Shown piece after piece: positions 1 to 11,266 of a DNA stretch of 64,000 bases. Each line of letters opens with the position of its first letter. Positions within the stretch are counted from its first letter, which is position 1. The notes beneath the pieces were generated by a model. It did not search any database, was not told the DNA's origin, and worked only from the letters and a program-made list of their open reading frames with translations. Position numbers and translations under genes: made by a program. The DNA comes from Gambelia wislizenii (Eukaryota; Chordata; Lepidosauria; Squamata; Crotaphytidae), in contig JAUMIR010000002.1 of assembly GCA_030847615.1 (NCBI GenBank), positions 194,663,809 to 194,727,808 on the forward strand, written 5' to 3'.

Positions 1-214
1 AGCAGCATAATGACCAAATTCAAAGCATATCAGAATGAAGAATTCACTTGTTCAGGACCAAAGGCTTGATTTGGACCCTGGAAGCTCTTATAAGTTTGTC
101 CTACCTTCCCAGCCATATGGAGCCAAAGGAAAAGCAACAACCAAACCAGCTTGTCTCTTGATGGTGACCAGTCTCCCTGACCGTGTCTTGCCTGCACCTT
201 CCCTCTTTCCTTAG

Positions 215-420
215 ATCCTGTTAGCAGCAGTCTGGCGCAGTCAGTCATGTCCATGGCCTCCTCCCAAAGCCAGCACTCTGAGATCAGCACTGACACCATG
301 TCTTCCATGTCAGGCTCCTACGTAGCTCCCGGCACTGAGGAGGAGGAGGAGGAGGAGGAGGAGCGAGGAGACATGGTCCCATCCCCTGCTGCTGCTAGTG
401 GGGTACCTTCAGAAGAAGAT
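215..420 (+). CDS. RNF157: RNF157, internal coding exon (Ser-rich and poly-Glu segment)
   Basis: This exon encodes part of the disordered C-terminal half of RING finger protein 157, an E3 ubiquitin ligase related to MGRN1 that acts in neuronal survival. The acceptor is CTTTCCTTAG before 215 and the donor is GAT|GTAAGT after 420. It starts in phase 1 (two bases complete a codon) and ends in phase 0. The translation contains SSLAQSVMSMASSQ and MSSMSGSYVAPGT, which I recognise from human RNF157, where the two blocks lie close together. A run of nine GAG codons at 337-363 gives nine Glu residues, longer than the acidic stretch I recall in human. The RING and upstream domains are not in the window, so the gene is partial here. 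The four exons downstream continue the same protein with compatible phases. Confidence 0.93.
337..363 (+). repeat. In-frame (GAG)9 coding microsatellite
   Basis: Nine consecutive GAG codons lie within the RNF157 exon. The tract is pure, so it is likely to vary in length between individuals. Confidence 0.95.
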
Positions 421-961
421 GTAAGTATGGTAAGCCAATAAGATAGCCAACGTACAAGTGGCAGAAATTGTGGGATTTGGGGACTGCGGGTAATGATTCA
501 CATCTTCAGTGAAAACCATGATTGTCCGCAGATAAGGTTAGTACCAGGGCCATCAAACTTCATATGGTTCTTGATATGTCCCCTCCCCTCATTGACTTTT
601 AAAATATAAATGAAACTATTTTGGTGTCTGTTGGGTGGAACCTGGTAGATTTGTGACATATCCACATCAATGGTGGCAGAAACTGAGGCTTTAACAACCA
701 CCATATTGGATGTAGCCAAGCGTGCATTGTTTTCCACTGGCATAACCTGAAACATTGTTGGTTAGACAGACTTGCCATCCATGTCTTGTTGATTACTCCT
801 TGAGAGGAGATGTAAAAAGCAAATGAGATGAGCAAAACTTCAGGGCATGTGTTGCATGTTGGCGCTGATATCACTGATATAGAGTGCAATATCACCTTAA
901 CCTGTCCCTACAGGAAATTCATCAGTAAGACCCAGCTTTTCCCCTCCTTCTCTTCTCTTAG

Positions 962-1027
962 TCAACCCCTGTTGAATCTGTGGATGCAAACTTCGTCAGT
1001 GTCTCAGCAGAGGAGCGAGATGCAGAG
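962..1027 (+). CDS. RNF157: RNF157, small 22-codon coding exon
   Basis: This 66-base exon is in phase 0 at both ends. The acceptor is TCTTCTCTTAG after a pyrimidine tract, and the donor is GAG|GTAAAG. The translation includes VESVDANFVSVSAEERDAE, which aligns with the weakly conserved acidic segment that precedes the GNDV motif in human RNF157. It joins in frame to the exon at 215-420 and to the one at 2145. It is divergent from human, as expected for a disordered region, so the call rests on splice sites, phase and order as well as sequence. Confidence 0.85.
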
Positions 1028-2144
1028 GTAAAGCTCCATGTCTGGAAAAGCCAGTTTTAGATTTGGACTCTGAATGGAACTGGTGACTCACATAAAGGTT
1101 AATAGCTATTATTTAGCTGTACAAAATCTTGTTTTGGGGACCCAGATGTCAAGATGGCATGGACTTCCCCAACCATGGTGAGAGCCAAGGGGTAAAATAA
1201 AACATTGTAGTCAATATGTTGTAGGTTAGGTGGACCAGAGCTTAGGAAAGTTACTTTTTATACTATAGTTCCCAGAATCTTCCAGCCTGCATGGCCACTT
1301 GGAGTTCCAGTCCAAAAAGTAGTTTTTTGAAGCTGTAGGGTAGCTAGGGATCATTCTAAGGAACAATAATCAACAAGAGAACAGGATCCTAGATGGGTAA
1401 TGTGATGGAGGAGGAATGAATCCAGGAACTGGGAATCACTCAGGGAAACAGTTTGTAGTTCAAAGCAATGTGTTATGGGAAATAATCTGGAGCAATAAGG
1501 AACAGCTTAGCTCAACTAATCTAAGTCATATTGAGCATATTTTCTAGACTCTCATTTCCTTTTGCCCTGCCAAAACAGCACAAAGATAGGGCCTCCAAAT
1601 CTAGGAGCAGTCAGTTTGAACTTAAAGGATTGTCAGCGTCAGGAATGGCTTTCTGGTGGTCAAAATACCATCCCATTGGGTTTGTCAGAGTGTCTCCACT
1701 TGGTTCACCTAACCAAGGCTGAGCCAGAGTGGCTTCTGATTGACATTTCCACTGTATCCCTTCCTCCTTGATGAGTGCTGGAAGTGTGTGTGAGCTCAGT
1801 GCAGATTTTGACCTAAATGACCACAATTTAACCCTGAGACGCAACTTCAGGATGCACTATGCAAAGAGTTTGGATGGCAGAGGAACACTCAAACATGTAA
1901 TCCCTCACCTAGATTCTGAAGCAATACAGGCCCTCAATGTCTGTACCACGTGACAATGCACTCACATGTTTCAGCTCTGTATGTTATTTATGGCAAGTTT
2001 TAGCAGGGAAAATACATAGCAAGGAGATCCCCTAGCACCCCATGAAGGAGGGACTTCAGGTCCAATAAATTGGTTTCAGTCTGCCTCGGTGCTTGGCAAA
2101 TTCCTTTATTTTTTATGTTCACACCTTGTCATCTTTTGTGGCAG

Positions 2145-2193
2145 GGGAATGACGTCATGGAAGAAGAGGATGGCTCTCCCACCCAGGAAGATG
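2145..2193 (+). CDS. RNF157: RNF157, 49-base coding exon
   Basis: The acceptor is TTTGTGGCAG and the donor is GATG|GTAACA. The exon starts in phase 0 and ends in phase 1. The translation, GNDVMEEEDGSPTQED, is nearly identical to the human RNF157 segment at this point. Its last base joins GC from the next exon to make a Gly codon. The small size and high identity make this one of the securest exon calls in the gene. Confidence 0.92.
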
Positions 2194-3885
2194 GTAACAG
2201 AGCAATGGACCATTACTCCTTCTTCCATGTTTGTTTGTGATTCATATTCAGCTGGCAGTGTTCACAGTGGAGGACAGGGAAGAATAAGGCTTCCTTGTCT
2301 GATGGATTCCTGGGTAAAACGTATTAGGAGGGATAGAAGGTCTCCTCGTCTGCATGTGAGCTAGAAATTGAAGCTATGGTATACAAGCAGTACTTTAATA
2401 TGAAGGGATTCAACAGCTTTTCCAAAACATTTTCAGTATATATGTTTCACTGCCAAAATATTGGGGTGAACATTCACTGGATCTGTATCCAGTCCTAAAG
2501 GAAAAGTTAAAAAAAGGATGTTCTTCCCTCTAAACTATGGACTATAGAGTTTATTATATTTTTAAAGAATGGGTATTCTTTATCCTTCTCCCCTTCTATA
2601 ATCTCATTTATTCCAAGAAGAGAATTTGGTTAGTTGGTCTACTAAAGGTCCACCCCACCCCAAGTTACTTAGATTAACTTTTCTCTTGTGATTTTATGGT
2701 GGATAGTAGTAATTTAAAAGACTCTTTCATTTGTAGAGTCTAATGTGTGATTAGTCTTAGGTGTGTTCCTGGTACCTTTAGTAATTGGTCAGATTCTGTG
2801 GACATATGGATGAGGTCTAGTGCCCTTCACTCATTGCTAAGGGTCTTTGGTCCCATACAAATTTGGTTTAAGATTGTCAGAAGGTTCATTTTGAGAAGCT
2901 CTCCTAGTGGTACTTCCTCTCTTTCTTTAGTATTAGAAAGGAAATAAAACTCTTCACTTCATGGAAGCTCCTCATGAGACCTTTTAATCCACTAAGGAGA
3001 GGCAGGTTGCATACCCCCAGAGAGATCCTGGTTGACTTGTGGACTTCCTTAGATTCCTGAGAATCTCAGGCTTCCGTTTTAGAAGTAAACATGAGGTCCT
3101 TGTGGTCAGCAGCAAGGAGGCAAGTGTGAACGTGTGTCAACAGGATGCTTACTAAGCACAAAGTTAAAAGTAAAACCCACATGTATATTGTGATTTTAGA
3201 AGGTGGCATCCACAAAGCATGTGCAGACCACTGGCAAATGAAACCTGAGCATTAGCTTCAGGCTTCTATTTCCTGATAGTGTTGTCAGAGTGGCCCTTAG
3301 GTATTGATCAGAATGTTAATGAGGAGCTGCTTTATGCTTAATCAGGATCTGCTTCGTGATGCTGCTTTCTTTTGTATGTAACAAAACCTGCAGCAAGAAT
3401 GGACAGATTTACCAATAACAAAAGCATATTGTAAGTTCTCTGAGTTCTATGACACACAAAACCTGTTTGTGACAGACCATGGCATTTTTCTTTTTCTCAC
3501 TTAACATTTTTTAGACACCCCCATAACCAGATACCAGGTAGCTCAGTCTTTTTTAAATAAACGTATGTATGGCAATATTCAAGATGCCATGATGATTTTT
3601 CTGTGGGTCAGCAGATTATACCATCCCTTTTCTTATTCCCTAAACTTCTGCCTCCTCTGGCAAGAGCTTCTGCCTTGGTGCTTTCTGTGCTTCTGAGGTT
3701 CTAGCAGACTTGCATGCTTGTCTCTGACAGCCGTCATGCAACATGGATTCACCAGCTCACTCCATGAATGAGTTAAGCCAGAGTCCTCAGCCATGCCTTT
3801 TGCTTTTTGATGGTTGACTAAACAGCATTGAGATATTTTCTAACCCATAAGTATTTATTTTATCTTGACTGTTAAAATAACAGAA

Positions 3886-4106
3886 TACAGGTTGACTCCT
3901 GTATCCACAGGGGATACGTTCCAAGACCCCTTGTAGATACCTCAAACTGTAGATAATAGGGAACACTATTATTTTCAATGAGATGAACGCTGGAAGTTGA
4001 CCATAGAATCACAACAAAGGACCTAGAAATGCCTGGAGAGGACTTTTTTTGGATGTGGATAAGTGAAACTGGATATCGAATCCGTGGATATGTGGGTCAA
4101 CCTGTA
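3886..4106. mobile_element. Short TIR element, Tigger/pogo-like MITE
   Basis: The left end TACAGGTTGACTCCTGTATC and the right end (reverse complement TACAGGTTGACCCACATATC) form imperfect terminal inverted repeats. TA at both edges suggests a TA target-site duplication. Internal text of the 'GTATCCACAGGGGATACGTT' type is typical of Tc1/mariner-superfamily MITEs. It is 221 bp and noncoding. Confidence 0.7.
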
Positions 4107-4170
4107 CCTTTTTTTAAAAAAAATGGACAAGGGAAGGGCATTCTTATTTAAAGTCCTGGCTTGCTGTTTT

Positions 4171-4422
4171 GGGGCCCATTCACACTACTACATAATTATA
4201 GTGCCGTAATTACATGTTAGCTGCTGTGGCTGCATCCTATGGAATCCTCCTAGGTCTTGTAGTTTGGTCAGAGGCACCAGAGGAGCTCCCTGGCTAAGAG
4301 ATCTTAAGTACCTTCCCTAAACTGTCAATTCCAGGATTCCATAGGATGGCAGTTAAACTGCCATAGGATGGCAGTTGGAGTGGAATAATAGCTCTATAAT
4401 TATGTCATTTAGAATGGGCCCC
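4171..4422. mobile_element. Palindromic nonautonomous DNA transposon
   Basis: The ends GGGGCCCATTC and GAATGGGCCCC are perfect inverted repeats. Inside, the two halves are roughly reverse complements, built around 'CCTATGGAATCCTGGGATTTGTAG'-type motifs (here CATCCTATGGAATCCTCC and GGATTCCATAGGATGG). The same family recurs in the window near 41705, 42576, 57975 and 63750. Confidence 0.7.
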
Positions 4423-5150
4423 TGGTGTTCTTGCACATTTTTTTTGTGTTCTCGCACTAGTTCTTGTGCATTTCTTGCAGCTGAATGGGAAGGAAGAAAG
4501 CAGGAGAGGTTGTATAGTCTGCATGGTTTCCTAAGTAAAAGGATCACCAAAGCATTCATGTTATAATACTTTTCTTCCAGTGCTTCAAGAGAGGAGTTGT
4601 TAAAGAGGGAATGACTCTTGCTCACCAAAGTAGTCTTCTTTTTTATAGAGAGCAGTATAAAGATCTGCTATTGCAAAGACTTTTGTTCACTCTTTTTTGA
4701 TCAAATAACAACATTCCCTTTTCATGTTCCAGTGACAATCTAAAACCATGTATATGTATCTGCCCCCTTCTCATTCTGAAAAACTGAACAGTCTAAATCC
4801 CATCTGGAACATTATCATGAAAAAACAAAGCAGTAAGATTTTTGTTCTTTGTCCAACCAGATCTTGTTAAAATAAATTCAGTTATTGATGTCAGTGCATT
4901 TCAATGCACAATATAGCCCAAGCTGCATTATTCATCCATGTACAGGCAGTTGGTGCTATGATTATTAGAAATGAACACATAATGCATTAATGAACTATGA
5001 GGACATGTATGCAGAGTTCCACCTGGGCTGCCACTAAAGTAGTTCAGAAATGGATGCCAAAGACAATTATACTTTTCTGCTTGTTACCAGAACCTGTTGC
5101 ATCCAAAGCCTTTTATAACTGGTAGATCTGTGTTGTTGTTTCTTACATTA

Positions 5151-5812
5151 TGTTTCTTTCACACTACATAGTTATAGTACTTTGATACCACTTGTAACGG
5201 TTCAGTCGAACTTCCAGTCACTTAGACAACAGTCACTTAGACAATAATCATTAATTCAAATGCTTTATTGCAAAGGCATAGAAACAAATTAGCAGCATGT
5301 CATTGATAGATCTGAAGCTTTCCCGCCAAGCAGGCTTCTCTAATATCAAACATAGCTTTCATTTCCCCCCACCTTCCCTTGAAACACATCAAACAAGGCT
5401 TGACTTTGATTCCCAGTTCCCTCTCATTCCACCTCCACCTCCTCCCTTATTCTTCCCAGGCACAGGCCATCTGCTGACTTTGATGTATAGTGATAGCTTA
5501 CACTGGAAACCACCAGGCACCCATTCCATTACTTCACCCTCCTGTCCCGGTGCCCCTTTCTCTACTGTCAGGCCTCTGTTTGGGCAGAGCCTGGCATGGC
5601 CTTTATGGCAGACCTCTGGCCAGGCTACACATGGCAAGCCTTACCTAACATGGCTGCATCCTGTGGAATCCTGGGATTGGCAGTTGAGAGAGGGGCCATT
5701 AGAATTCACAGCCAGAGAGCACTTGTGCCTCACCAACTACAGATCCCAAATTCCATAGGCATATTTCAGTGGTATCAAAGTGCTACAATTGTGTGTTGTG
5801 TGAAAGAAACCT
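5151..5812. mobile_element. 662-bp TIR DNA transposon, nonautonomous
   Basis: The left end GTTTCTTTCACACTACATAG and the reverse complement of the right end, GTTTCTTTCACACAACACAC, match. Both continue into ...ACTTTGATACCACT, giving TIRs of about 40 bp. The right half carries the CCTGTGGAATCCTGGGATTG motif of the palindromic family. The left half contains unrelated C-rich sequence, so this copy is probably a relative with replaced internal DNA. I saw no transposase reading frame. Confidence 0.65.
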
Positions 5813-6533
5813 TAGTTTAATGCCAGTGTAATTCTTATAGTTTCCCACAAGGAATCTTGAAAAATATAGCTTTTTTTTGTGAGGATTCTGTTAGAAATCC
5901 ATAGGCGCTCCTTATGGAACTACCATTTCCCAGGGCTACCTGAGGAGAGTGATATGCTCAGTGGGAGGTATCAATCCACTACCAGGTCAATAATGCTTTC
6001 TTATGTCAGTACCTCACTCCGTTGAGAATTTCTGTTGTGTTACACTTGCTGAGGAGTTAACAATTTATTGGGCCTTGGCAGTAGAGCATGTATGATTGGG
6101 GCGGGGGGGCAGGTATTGATTTTACATCCTCCACAGGGCTTTGATATAGGCCAGGGAGTTACAAAATCTGAAAGATTTTTAGAAGCTGTTTTCTTCAGTT
6201 TTCCTCTGCTGCTCTATAACCTGTATTCCTGTGTCTGCTTATTTATTGCCCTTGCAGGCAAAAGTTTGAAATAACCTTCCTCACTGTTGTCTCGAAACAA
6301 GCAGGAAAATGGAGGTGGTTGAGGAAACCAGTCAGGATGGCTTAATGCGGACACATTCCAATCAAATGCCTTATTGTCCACTCTCTACCCCACTGGTTGT
6401 GTTGTTTGTGTTTTCTCTTTCCCCACCCTTTCAGTTCCCAATATAAAGAATTTTCTTTCCCATTATTTTAAGGAGGGAAAAACATTAACTCAAAGCCCCC
6501 AGCTCCTCTCTAACTACATTAACTCCCTTACAG

Positions 6534-6644
6534 GCCAAAGGACAGGCGCATACCTAGGTATGGAGTGTGACAATAACAATGACATTGGCAACGCAAGCGT
6601 GAAAGCACTGGACAATAAGCTGTGCTCTGAGGCCTGCTTACCTG
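6534..6644 (+). CDS. RNF157: RNF157, conserved C-terminal coding exon
   Basis: The acceptor is ACTCCCTTACAG and the donor is CCTG|GTGAGT. The exon starts and ends in phase 1. The translation contains GAYLGMECDNNND followed by ASVKALDNKLCSEACLP, both strongly conserved with human RNF157, so this block is probably a functional short motif in an otherwise variable tail. The phase matches the terminal exon at 20477 directly. It also matches a candidate cassette exon at 11132. The intron that follows is 13.8 kb and is the longest in the RNF157 part of the window. Confidence 0.94.
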
Positions 6645-9600
6645 GTGAGTGGCAGTCTGCTGAACATGAACTTTGAGGGGAGGTGGGAGGGGACTTGCCT
6701 ACATACCCTCACCCCACCCTGAATACCTGTCACCTCTCTGACAGGTGTTGGAACACTAATATTTTTGTATACATATAGATGTACAACATGTAGAAGTAGG
6801 TAGAAAGAGTTACATTCAGCTGTGACAACTTCCTGATAACTTGAAACCATAGACCACGAGTCTGGCCCAGCCTGGCTCTGCATCCCACTATTGTATAGGA
6901 ATAAATTTCAGGTCTTATAATCTTTCAGGCAGTATTTTCCATATGGCTTTCTTCAGTGACTTCTGGGAATTGAAGCTTCCAAAATCTGCTGAAACTTCTT
7001 TGTTAAAGATCTCTAGCCCATTTGTCTTTCATAGATGCAGATCTGGGAGTCATATTTAAGCCAGCCTACAAGATGTTGCCTACTTCAAAATGTTTAGTGT
7101 ACATATGTCTCTGTTCCCTCCTCTTTTTTGGTCCTTCTGTCTTCTCTCTTCTGCCACATGGGTCTCCTCTTTAAAACTGTTCAAAACTGAGGGGAGGGGA
7201 CAGGAAACAGTGCTACTGGCACTGTCCACTTTAGGTTTGGCAGTAACCAGTTGGCTACCTGAGCCCCTTTACAGAATTACCATTACCAAGGTTTCTTGGA
7301 GAAAAGCCATAAGAGTGAAATCAATCAGTGGCATATAGTGTAGACCTGTTCACAAACACATGGAATAAGAAATAGGGTTAACTTTCAGTTCTGAGCCCAA
7401 GGTTCACAAAGTATGATATTCTTCCCAGCAGGATCAAGGATGGTGGCATATGTTGCTGACCTTTTCATCATTAGACAGAACGATGTGACTCTCTCATGAC
7501 ATATGCTGGAGGACAGCCTCCTGGCAGTTCCCCCTGAACAACCTATTTCCCTCTTTTAGATGGTAGATCTATGCACAACATATCCAGAGTCCTCTGAACT
7601 AGCCTGCAGCATCAAATCTGGTGGAGGGCACTATCTCATTGCCAGTATTGAAATAAGGTTCAACTGTCTGTCTAGATTGCTTCTGTACATGGCGTAGGGA
7701 GTGGTTGCCATCTTGTTTCCAGCCTTAGTCTGCAGAAAGACTTAGGCCAGTCATAACTCCTAGATGGGCTCATAGACATACTGGGCAAAGTCATTAGCAA
7801 GTGTTGGTTAGTTTAACGGTATGAAAGGAATCACTGTTCCACAAGAAGATCTACTTTATAGCACCTACACCATTCCATCACTGCCATTCATACTAGAACA
7901 AGAACCAGTCATTGTCCAAGTCCTTGTACAAATTTCTTCAGTTTCCATTCTTGCCTTACACATGGCTAGCCCAGTAGTGACAAGGTTAATTAGTGAACAA
8001 GTATGAACATAATGCAGTTAGAGCCATGTTTAATATCTCTTGGCTTAGCACCAGGATCTCATCCCCACCTTACTTTGTTACTAACCATGGGTATGTCTTG
8101 TGTATGTCTTTGCTCTTTCATTGATCTTTCTGCCCCACTGGATTTCATCAGTGTGAAAGTTCATGTTCACTCTACGCCAACACAGTTCTTGTTTTTGTTT
8201 TCTTAACCCATGGCTTAACCTTTCCACTCCTCCAGGTTGCTGAATGGTTGGAAAATTTTACTGGCTGTCCTTTTGTGGATCTGGTTGAAATTGAACTGTG
8301 AGGAAGGCGAGGGAATAGGCTCATTCTTTATAGATATGCAAATTGGTACTACTGGTCCAAAATGAATGAACATTAAAATTATGGTAGCTTTGATCTCTGA
8401 ATTTGGAAACCATTGGGCACAATTTTGAATGTAAGTCCCATTGAAATGTGCGGGGCTTGCACAGCTGCAATCCTCCATGGATTGTTTTTATGAGTGCCTT
8501 TTAGGGTAGATTTGGCATATCAAAATTCTGTTCCCTGAACCGTGTATGTATTCAAATTTAATTGATTTCAGCAGGACTCAAGTAGACCTAACCTTTTTTG
8601 GTTTAAGCCCGAAATCTTCAAAATTAAGATGCCACAGAGCTTTCCTCCCAAGTCAATAAATGTGTTTTCATTTTATAAAACCAAGCAAACCATCCCTTGC
8701 TTACTTCATTTTCCTCAAAGCTTCAAGGTTGTAAATTTTGTAATACATGTAAAAACCTTCTTTGGCTGGGGTCTAATTCACTGCTGTTGAGGAAGAGAGC
8801 TTTCTTGATCTTTCCTAATCACCCTTTTTTTACATAACTGCTAACAAGCAAACCTTCTTCTTTTACTGTCATCTTGTCCCAATTTATAATTTATTCCACT
8901 TGGGAAATTTTGTAGTTAATCCAAGCTTTACTGTGAAACAGCATATGTGCTAGCAGATAAGAGACCCTATAACAATAGTAACAAATGCCATCTTTCTTCT
9001 GGAGCAAGAATCATTTAAACACAGCCACATGCAAGGTCATTTGGAGCAAGAAGGTGAAAATAGTGCACCATATTCTGTCCTTGTAATTGTTGGTACCTCC
9101 AAGTGATACATCTCTGTATAAAAAGCCCAGAGCTAGACAAAATCTGAACCAAATGCCTTGTTAAGTACAATTTAGTGTGTATCCATGACACCTCCAATTG
9201 TGATATTTTAAGGTGACAAATGTTTATAATTCTTTTTTCAGACAAGCAGATAAAGAGCTGGTTGTTAGTCATTAGTGCTGTTTACCCACACCCCTTGAGA
9301 GAGGTTGGCTGTAAACTGAATTAATTGGAGGGCAGCTAAAAAATTGGAATCTCTCCAAGAATGTGAAATGGAGAAAATGCCACAAAGCCAGAAGACATGG
9401 ATTGACTCATGCTACCTCTTTTATTGTTATACAAGGTGAATATAGTTGCAAGAGAACATCAATCAATTTCATTTTCCAAACTGAAAGTTGATGATATGGA
9501 ATAGTAGTGAAGTATATTTCAAATATACCAAGATATTTTAGAATTGTTATTAGGGAACTCCCTTAAAAATGGTGAAAAATATTGCCTAGCTACACAATAT

Positions 9601-9969
9601 ATTGTGCAGGCAAGCCTGTTTCATACAGCCTAACACCTTTGCAATAGCAAAGTAGTCAGTCACTATTTAGAACAAAGAAGGATGGCAAGCCATTTTGGAC
9701 TCAAGTTCCCAGAATGACATAGGCAGCAATTCTGGAATTGTTTCCCCCACAAAAAGGAACTTTTCTAAGTTCTGTTTAGCAAACGTATTTCTTTATTTTG
9801 TTTTAAATGAGGGTAGGCTGCATGCATTTTTGTCTATTGAACTGGAAGACAGTGAAAGGAGCTAGCATACACAGTAGGATTGTACCAAATCTAATGTGCA
9901 TATATCTAATGTCCATCATTGTAAATGAGTATCCCTAACACTGAATGTCATGGCTCTTTTCAGGAAAGC

Positions 9970-9991
9970 AAAATAAATAAATAAATAAAAT
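9970..9991 (+). repeat. (AAAT)n microsatellite
   Basis: The tract is AAAATAAATAAATAAATAAA. It could be a LINE tail, but no LINE body is visible upstream. Confidence 0.8.
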
Positions 9992-10233
9992 CTATTAAAT
10001 AAGAGGGAGAAATGGCAAATGTGGGCTTGTGTGTATTTTTGGAAATGAATCAGTGCAGCAGTTTTTCTAAAAGAATTACTTCCTCATAGTATGACAATAT
10101 ATATGGAGACCCAGTAGTTGTTTACGACAATCTTGCTATTGACTATGCTATTGACTAGCAAACTATGTTGTGTGTAGGATCACATTAAATCTCTCATGCC
10201 TCCTATTTCCTCACAGAAGGAAGTAGTGGAACA

Positions 10234-10457
10234 TTGTTCTTGTGCCTCTTCAAGTCATTTTGACTTATGGTAACCCTAAGGTGACCTTAGGATGGGGTTT
10301 TCTTGGTAAGATTTGTTCAGAGGGGGTTCACTTTTGTTTTCCTCTGAGGCTGAGAGAATGTGACTTCCCAAGGTCACCCAGTGGGTTTCCATGCCTGAGC
10401 AGGGATTCAGATCCTGGTCTCCAAAGTTGTAGTCTAACGCTCAAAGCAGTACACATA
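10234..10457 (-). mobile_element. tRNA-derived SINE, minus orientation
   Basis: In reverse complement this reads as a tRNA-like head (box-B-like sequence related to GGTTCGAATCC), then GTGACCTTGGGAAGTCACAT, then a tail with 'AACAAATCTTACCAAGAAAAC' and 'CATAAGTCAAAATGACTTGAAG' motifs. It belongs to the most frequent SINE family in the window. The copy is diverged, with GGATCTGAATCC in place of the ideal box B. Confidence 0.85.
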
Positions 10458-11131
10458 GAAATCTTGTAATAGATCCTGTTTCCTTATTTGTAAAGCAGCT
10501 TCGGACTAGGATGTGGGCCAAACTCAGAAATTGCTTTGGACAGATGGTCACATTGTATTAGCCGACCTCCATCTGCAAAATATTCCCTGGTGTTTCTTGA
10601 AGTATTGATTGAACTTTAGAAGTAGAAGCTGGACATTGAGAGCCCTGTGGAATAAATTGGACAAGGAATGTGCCAGCACAGGATATGGCTTCATCTCCTC
10701 TGCCTTACATGCAGCCTTTGGGTGGCCATGTTGCTTGCAGGAACCCTTTGTCCTTCTCCCCCCAGTAACCCATTGGTATTGGTGCACAGCAGAGCCAAAC
10801 CCTCTGAGTCTTACTCCACTCTTGCTATTGTGCATCCTTCTGCAAGCTTCTACTTTTGCTTTATAGACATAGGAAGCAGCATGGACTTGCATCAGTGGCA
10901 CAAAAGCCGTATGTGAAGCAGAATGGGGAATGATTCCTTGAGCTGCTTGTCCACAGGTGCATGTGGTCTCGAGCACTTTAGCACATTGCTTGCACCATGC
11001 TATGTATGGCTGAACAAATGGCAGAGGAGCATTTCTGAAGTTATCCTCTAGTTTCCTTCACACTCCATTTTCTTCACCCCAAATACTGAACTCCTGTTTT
11101 AATTAATTGTCCTCTAGGTACACTGGTTTAG

Positions 11132-11266
11132 ATTTATCTGAGTGGCTATCCCCAACTCATCTCACTCCTTCACCTCCTCTTCCCACCCCTCCCACCCCTC
11201 CTCCTCCTCCTCCGTCTTCTTCTGGTGAGGGACGTATCTTAGTCTCTGGAGTAAATGAGTACAAAG
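11132..11266 (+). CDS. Candidate RNF157 cassette exon encoding a proline-rich insert
   Basis: This 135-base stretch lies in the long intron between the two last recognised RNF157 exons. It is open in the only phase compatible with both neighbours (phase 1 in, phase 1 out), so inclusion would add 45 codons without a frameshift. It ends at a near-perfect donor, AAAG|GTAAGT. The insert contains LSEWLSPTHLTPSP, then a Pro-rich run, then EGRILVSGVNEYK. The in-phase acceptor GGTTTAG at 11130-11131 is weak. A better-looking acceptor, CTCTAG, sits 14 bases upstream at 11116-11117, but would add a stop after three residues. I do not recall this segment in human RNF157. It may be a squamate-specific or alternative exon, or a chance open frame in a CT-rich tract. 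Confidence 0.35.

Larger units (their letters stand above)
2194..6533 (+). other. RNF157 intron (4.3 kb)
   Basis: This interval holds no coding exon that I can support. It carries three inverted-repeat DNA elements, listed separately at 3886, 4171 and 5151. The rest is unremarkable A/T-rich sequence. Confidence 0.8.
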
